Shown here: piece after piece, positions 42,880 to 47,105 of the stretch
Position numbering within the stretch: the stretch's first letter is position 1
Layout: the number at the start of each line of letters is the position of its first letter
Source: an uncultured Pirellulaceae bacterium
Lineage (GTDB): Bacteria; Planctomycetota; Planctomycetia; Pirellulales; Pirellulaceae
DNA: 47,105 bases
Direction of reading: 5' to 3'
Assembly: GCA_937929805.1 (NCBI GenBank)
Contig: CALFUT010000063.1
Span: forward strand, 1-47,105
Translations under genes and position numbers: made by a program
The notes under the pieces: model-generated
Databases searched by the model: none
Seen by the model: the letters and a program-made list of their open reading frames with translations, nothing else
Told to the model about the DNA's origin: nothing

Positions 42880-43260
42880 TCAAGATTTTCGGCTCGCGAA
42901 CAGTATCACCAACCCCAGCAAAAAGATAACCCATTCGCCAATGGCCAGCTTGTAGGTCATCGAGCCAATATTGCTGTACATGAAAAAGCTGATGGTTCGA
43001 AACAGCACCAAGGAACCATGGACTAGCACACTGGCAAACACGCCAAAGACGGCGAACTCTGGTTTGACCAACGTTGCCAGCAGAACTAACGCAAGACCAA
43101 ACTCAAGTCCTCCATAGACCGTCATAAACTCGGATTGGCCTGTCCCACCCTTTAGCTCAAACCCGACTTTCTCCGACGTCACATCTGGCGAAATCGTACA
43201 CCAAATCGCAAGCCCAAGATAAGTCATGGCGACGATGACAATGTAAATCTTTGCAATCAT
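42880..43260 (-). CDS. Small integral membrane protein, DUF4345-like
   Basis: 126 residues with four hydrophobic stretches (IYIVIVAMTYLGLAIW; FMTVYGGLEFGLALVLLATL; FAVFGVFASVLVHGSLVLF; AIGEWVIFLLGLVILFA). The Y-G-G-x-x-x-G-L-A signature in the second helix fits DUF4345-type proteins. The start ATG at 43260 is 43 bp past the stop of the FHA-sigma54 activator, same strand, so it is probably in one transcript with it. Function unknown; no link to rhamnose metabolism is visible. Confidence 0.75.
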   Translation of the reverse strand: MIAKIYIVIVAMTYLGLAIWCTISPDVTSEKVGFELKGGTGQSEFMTVYGGLEFGLALVLLATLVKPEFAVFGVFASVLVHGSLVLFRTISFFMYSNIGSMTYKLAIGEWVIFLLGLVILFASRKS

Positions 43261-43303
43261 AGAAATCTGTTTGTTCAGTCGCGTTCAGAGTTGACTCAAA
43301 AAC

Positions 43304-45379
43304 TCAAACCGTTTCACGCACGATTTCGTATCGCTTGATCTTGCGGTCGAGCGTCGAACGTTCTACGCCGAGAATCTGAGCGGATTTGCTCTTGTTCCAG
43401 CCTGTCTCGGTTAGCGTCGCGCGAATATGGTCGGCTTCAACTTCCGCCAGAGACCGTTCGCGATACTCATTTTCGACGGGCGCCTGATCGATACCGGCAT
43501 CAGCGGCCGGGCCAAGGTTCGTCAGAATCAGTTCGTCCATTTCGATCATTTCACCGCGAGCCAGCACCACGGCTCGCTCGACCACGTTCTTTAATTCGCG
43601 AACGTTTCCCGGCCACGAGTACTTTTGAAGTCGTTGTTTTGCCTGCGCAGAAAAACCACGAATCTTGCGTCCAGTTTCGCTGTTGAATTTTCGCAAAAAG
43701 AATTCGGCCAGTTCCAATACGTCTTCGGGTCGCTCACGTAGCGGCGGCACATTGATCTGAATCACGTGCAATCGAAAGAATAAATCTTTGCGGAAAGTCC
43801 CTTTGCGAACGGCGGCTTCAAGGTCTCGGTTGGTCGCCGCGATGACTCGCACATCGACCTTGATCGCTTTGCTGCCACCAACGCGTTCGAACGGGTGGCC
43901 TTCGAGCACGCGAAGAAATTTCGCTTGAATCGAAGGACTCATTTCGCCGATCTCGTCAAGCATCAGCGTGCCTTTATCGGCTGCTTCGAACTTGCCCATT
44001 TTGCGATCAGTTGCGCCAGTGAAGGCTCCTTTTTCGTGGCCAAAGAGCTCGCTTTCGAGCAATGATTCCGAAAGAGCAGCACAGTTAAGGCAAACAAAAG
44101 GCGCCTTTTTTCGGTCGCTGGAAAAGTGAACCGACCGAGCAACCAATTCCTTGCCGACGCCACTTTCTCCCCGGATCAGCACGGTCGCTTTGCTGGGTGC
44201 GGCGCGAGCGACTTGTTCGTGGACGGCAAACATGGCCGCACTGGCTCCAACGATTTCGCTTTCGAATCCAAGTTGGTTTCGCAGCAGGTCGATTTCGGTT
44301 CGAGTTTTAGAAAGATCGTCGACCAGTTTTTGCTCGCGATAACGCGTTCGCAACGCCATGGCGACGGTTTCGGCAACGGCCAACGTGAATTCCAAGTGAT
44401 CGGGCGACAGGATCACGTCGGGGACGGTCGAGTACAGATGCACCAGTCCGATGGAGCGATTGTTCATACGAATTGGCGCGCAAATCACGCTGGTCGCATG
44501 GATCAATCCTTGTGCGTCTCGCAAACCGAGCGCCGAATCGTCTTGAATGTCGCGGGCCAACACCGCTTCACCGCGGCGCAGAACGGTTTCGGCCAAGAAG
44601 CTGGAAACACGCTGGTAGTCGGGCCGTTCATCGCTTCGCGAAGCGATCAATTCCAGTTTGTTTGGATCAACCGTGGTGGGACGATTTCGTGGAACCATTA
44701 ACACGGCTCCGGCATCGATTTGAATTCCATCGACTAGGCTGTCGATCGCCATTCGAGCAATTGCGCGGGGGGTTGTTTCGTTGGCCAGCTCGAATGCCAG
44801 ACGACACAAGCGCGTCGCAGCGCGCTCGGTCTGCTCGACTCCTTCGCCGTCGCCCTCAGCATCATCCGGATTTTTCTCGTCGCCTCCTTGAAGAAACTTC
44901 GTCTTCTGCCGACGGTGCGTGATATTGGTCGGCTCTGTGACTTTCAAATCCAGAATCGTTGCTGCGTCGTCGAAGTTTTCGTCGCTTTGCGAAATCTCCG
45001 ACTCGAGCATCTTCATGGCCGAGACCGCTTCCTTGCTGTAAGCGGTACTCAAGTCGTTGACGAACGCCATCTGAGTGCTGGCGATCCAGATGATGTCGCC
45101 CGGCTTCAAGTTTCGATCGCCCGTCAAGCGGTCGGTGCCTACCGAGGTCCCGTTGCGGCTGTTGAGGTCCCGCAGCGTCCACTTCCCACTCGTCTGGAAG
45201 ATTTCGGCATGTTGGCGACTGGCTTGGTCGTCTTTGATGACAATCTGGCTGGTGGGAGACCTTCCGATCGTAACGGTTCTGCCGGGCATCAGCTTGAACA
45301 CGTCTGACCATTTCTTGCCATCCCTAATCACTAGGTAGGCAACATTGTCTGCGGATTGTCGGTTCGTTGGGTTTCCCAT
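43304..45379 (-). CDS. FHA-GAF-sigma54 AAA+ activator with Fis-type DNA-binding domain
   Basis: 691 residues from ATG 45379, with CGGAAATT close upstream; a frame continues 50 codons further but without protein character. Domain order: FHA (~13-110; [30 protein letters not shown]), GAF (~185-345), a connecting coiled coil (~350-370), AAA+ (~375-610; Walker A GESGVGKE ~404, GAFTGA 451-456, which contacts sigma54) and a C-terminal Fis-type HTH (~650-690; [23 protein letters not shown]). FHA binds phosphothreonine, so the signal is likely Ser/Thr kinase input; GAF may bind a small ligand. It is a sigma54-dependent activator of unknown targets, common in planctomycetes. It lies at the cluster edge and probably is not part of the glycan system. 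Confidence 0.95.
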   Translation of the reverse strand: MGNPTNRQSADNVAYLVIRDGKKWSDVFKLMPGRTVTIGRSPTSQIVIKDDQASRQHAEIFQTSGKWTLRDLNSRNGTSVGTDRLTGDRNLKPGDIIWIASTQMAFVNDLSTAYSKEAVSAMKMLESEISQSDENFDDAATILDLKVTEPTNITHRRQKTKFLQGGDEKNPDDAEGDGEGVEQTERAATRLCRLAFELANETTPRAIARMAIDSLVDGIQIDAGAVLMVPRNRPTTVDPNKLELIASRSDERPDYQRVSSFLAETVLRRGEAVLARDIQDDSALGLRDAQGLIHATSVICAPIRMNNRSIGLVHLYSTVPDVILSPDHLEFTLAVAETVAMALRTRYREQKLVDDLSKTRTEIDLLRNQLGFESEIVGASAAMFAVHEQVARAAPSKATVLIRGESGVGKELVARSVHFSSDRKKAPFVCLNCAALSESLLESELFGHEKGAFTGATDRKMGKFEAADKGTLMLDEIGEMSPSIQAKFLRVLEGHPFERVGGSKAIKVDVRVIAATNRDLEAAVRKGTFRKDLFFRLHVIQINVPPLRERPEDVLELAEFFLRKFNSETGRKIRGFSAQAKQRLQKYSWPGNVRELKNVVERAVVLARGEMIEMDELILTNLGPAADAGIDQAPVENEYRERSLAEVEADHIRATLTETGWNKSKSAQILGVERSTLDRKIKRYEIVRETV

Positions 45380-45801
45380 AATTTCCGAGTTATCCGCGTC
45401 CCTTTTCTGGGTTTGCCATTGAGTTCGAGTAAGGTTTTTCGGCCCGCGATTGTCACGGATAAAGCCTGTGACTGTCGGCCGCCTGATTTTGCCCGCCAAA
45501 GTCGCAGCAGTGTCTGGTTGGCCAAGCAAGCTCTTTACGACTCAGATCGGCCATTTCGTCGGTCGTTTATTGCTTTTCGCGAGAGATCGGATTAGCCTGA
45601 GTGTTCGGTCGAGCGTACCGTTTACTCATATCTTACAGGGTATTGGGGTGCTTTCGCCAGACTTTCGCAAAAAGAGCCGCAAAGTTGGGCCTTTACCGCG
45701 AAAACGGTCGATCAATCAACCATACATTTTAGTCAAGCCTTCGACCGAGTCTCGGACAACTTTCGTGGTTTCCGGTCGAATAGCTCTCAGGAGTCGAAGC
45801 C
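45380..45801. other. Divergent promoter region of FHA activator and DUF1598 gene
   Basis: About 420 bases between divergent genes. AGGAG lies 9 bases before the DUF1598 ATG. I see no clear -24/-12 or -35/-10 box and no strong palindrome. Confidence 0.4.
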
Positions 45802-47105
45802 ATGTCGGCACGTATTGCCAAGTTTGCAATTTTGTTCAGTTTGGCGCTGGTCAGCAGCGTATCTCAAACCGCATCCGCACAGCTTTTGCTTGGTCGTGTT
45901 GGCGGCGTCAAGATCGACGCCCAAGGTGTGATTCAGCAGGGGTTCGAAAATCTGGACGAGTCGACCCTGCGACAAGTTCAGGATTACTTGAACGCCGCGG
46001 ATCAAGACATCAGCAAGTCGACTTCGATGCGGATGATCTCGCTGCGAGGACTGGAAGAAGTGGTTAACGAAACCGATCGAACGGGAAAACAACTTCCGGC
46101 CGAGGTCCAGTACATGGCCGGTTTGCAAAGAGTCGAGTTCGTCATTCTTTCGCCTGAGACCAACGACGTGATTCTGGGCGGTCCAGCCGAGGGTTGGAAG
46201 GTCAGTCCCGGCGGTTCAATCGTCGGTGCAACAACGAACCGGCCCGTGATTCATTTAGAAGATTTCTTAGTGGCGATGCGATCCGTTGATGCTGCAAACC
46301 AAGGTTCGGGAATCAGTGTGTCGATTGACCCCACCCAAAAGGGCGTTGAGCAGTTGTCGCAGTTCTTTCGGCAGTTAAAACAAGGTGGTGGCTTCGACCC
46401 TTCTCTACAAGGCGACGTCGAACAGGTCATGGGTCACCAAGAGATTAGCTTGACTGGCGTTCCTCAGGACAGCCGCTTCGCCAATGTGCTGGTTGCCGCA
46501 GACTACAAGATGAAACGAATCGCGATGGGGCTTGAGCCTTCGCCGATCAAATCGCTGCCAAGCTTTCTGGAGTTGGCGGTCAAGGGAAAAGCCAAGATGG
46601 TCCGGATGTCTCCGCGTTTCTGGATGGAGTGCAACTACCAACCCTTGGCAAAATCAGACAACGGTCAGGTTTGGCAGTTGCGTGGTCAAGGTGTAAAAAC
46701 GCTTTGCGAAGAAACAGTCGTGTCGCGAGATGGAAAAGAAAGAGTAAAACCAAACCGGTTCGCTTCGAAATGGTCTGATCTGATGACAAAGCACTTTGAC
46801 GAATTGGCCGCTGCCGATGCGACGTTTGGCGAGCTACGCAACGTCATGGACCTGTCTGTGGTTGCTGCGTTGCTGAAGCAGCAGCAAATGACTCAGACCG
46901 TTTCGCTGGAGATTCCCGCAATTCTTGGCCTGACAGAAGTCGCCACGACCCCGGCATGGACCGTCCCTAAGACGGTTCCAACGCAGTGCAGCTTTGCTCG
47001 ACTGAGCAGGTCTTGGCTGGTCACAGCGTCTGGTGGCGTCAGCGTCGATTCTTGGAGCGTGGCAGAGAAGTTCGAAACCGATGAGCGTCTCGATGGCGTT
47101 GCCAA
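45802..47105 (+). CDS. DUF1598 domain-containing secreted protein, partial (runs off right edge)
   Basis: 434 codons to the window end, with no stop. AGGAG ribosome site and signal peptide IAKFAILFSLALVSSVSQTASA. Segments such as AQGVIQQGFENLDESTLRQV, MRMISLRGLEEVVNE, QYMAGLQRVEFVILSPETND and DVILGGPAEGW are typical of DUF1598, a planctomycete-specific family of unknown function. VSVDSWSVAEKFETDERLDGV is near the window end. Probably an ordinary surface or periplasmic protein. It is divergent from the FHA activator. Confidence 0.88.
   Translation, partial: MSARIAKFAILFSLALVSSVSQTASAQLLLGRVGGVKIDAQGVIQQGFENLDESTLRQVQDYLNAADQDISKSTSMRMISLRGLEEVVNETDRTGKQLPAEVQYMAGLQRVEFVILSPETNDVILGGPAEGWKVSPGGSIVGATTNRPVIHLEDFLVAMRSVDAANQGSGISVSIDPTQKGVEQLSQFFRQLKQGGGFDPSLQGDVEQVMGHQEISLTGVPQDSRFANVLVAADYKMKRIAMGLEPSPIKSLPSFLELAVKGKAKMVRMSPRFWMECNYQPLAKSDNGQVWQLRGQGVKTLCEETVVSRDGKERVKPNRFASKWSDLMTKHFDELAAADATFGELRNVMDLSVVAALLKQQQMTQTVSLEIPAILGLTEVATTPAWTVPKTVPTQCSFARLSRSWLVTASGGVSVDSWSVAEKFETDERLDGVA

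Noticed and set aside
45380-45529. N-terminal extension of the FHA activator to 45529
   Set aside because: The added 50 residues lack domain character; ATG 45379 has a fitting ribosome site and starts just before the FHA domain.
1-47105. CRISPR arrays, tRNA, rRNA or complete insertion sequences
   Set aside because: No regular spaced repeats, cloverleaf-like sequence, rRNA motif or transposase frame was recognised by eye; only the MITE-like element was found.

Overview
The window looks like part of a marine planctomycete genome, most likely Pirellulaceae and Rhodopirellula-like. The evidence is the set of hallmark families: a planctomycete cytochrome c/DUF1549/DUF1553 protein paired with DUF1501, DUF1080 and DUF1598 domains, an LEPRQLLAA-type surface protein, many sulfatases and glycosidases, and no SusC/SusD pair. 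I see no rRNA, tRNA, CRISPR array or intact insertion sequence. This assignment rests on family content; no database search was possible.

Region 1 (1-22105, all minus strand) is a polysaccharide-degradation cluster. From right to left there is a compact six-gene run: a GH106 alpha-L-rhamnosidase, a DUF1080-GH78 fusion, a BNR_4 beta-propeller protein with features of PL24/PL25 ulvan lyases, a GH2, a nucleoside-hydrolase-like protein and an NHL propeller. Next come the DUF1553/DUF1501 pair, a 104-bp MITE-like inverted repeat whose outer end contains the DUF1501 stop codon, an exported toroid-type protein of lyase/dehydratase appearance, and a second GH2 that runs off the left edge.

Region 2 (22643-26896, plus strand) encodes a very large secreted protein with lamin-tail, chitobiase-C-like, CotH-kinase and dockerin-like segments.

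Region 3 (27212-40840) is an L-rhamnose locus around one regulatory intergenic region. To the left are rhamnulokinase and a GH78 rhamnosidase. To the right are an AraC-type regulator, L-rhamnose isomerase, an NCS1-type permease, a 63-residue membrane protein, the fused rhamnulose-1-phosphate aldolase/lactaldehyde dehydrogenase (RhaEW) and a sulfatase. The region between rhaB and the regulator holds two copies of TGTCGT-N3-ACGACA plus other repeats that look like operators.

Region 4 (41002-47105) holds a second sulfatase with an unusual CAVSR active-site motif, a DUF4345-like membrane protein, an FHA-GAF-sigma54 activator and the start of a DUF1598 protein. The last three look like ordinary genome background.

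Reading them together (inference): exported lyase, rhamnosidases, GH2 enzymes and sulfatases would take apart a sulfated, rhamnose- and uronate-containing polymer such as ulvan. The released L-rhamnose would enter through the NCS1 permease and be converted by RhaA, RhaB and RhaEW to dihydroxyacetone phosphate and L-lactate. A rhamnogalacturonan-type substrate is the main alternative, but the sulfatases and the lyase-like propeller favour an algal sulfated polymer.
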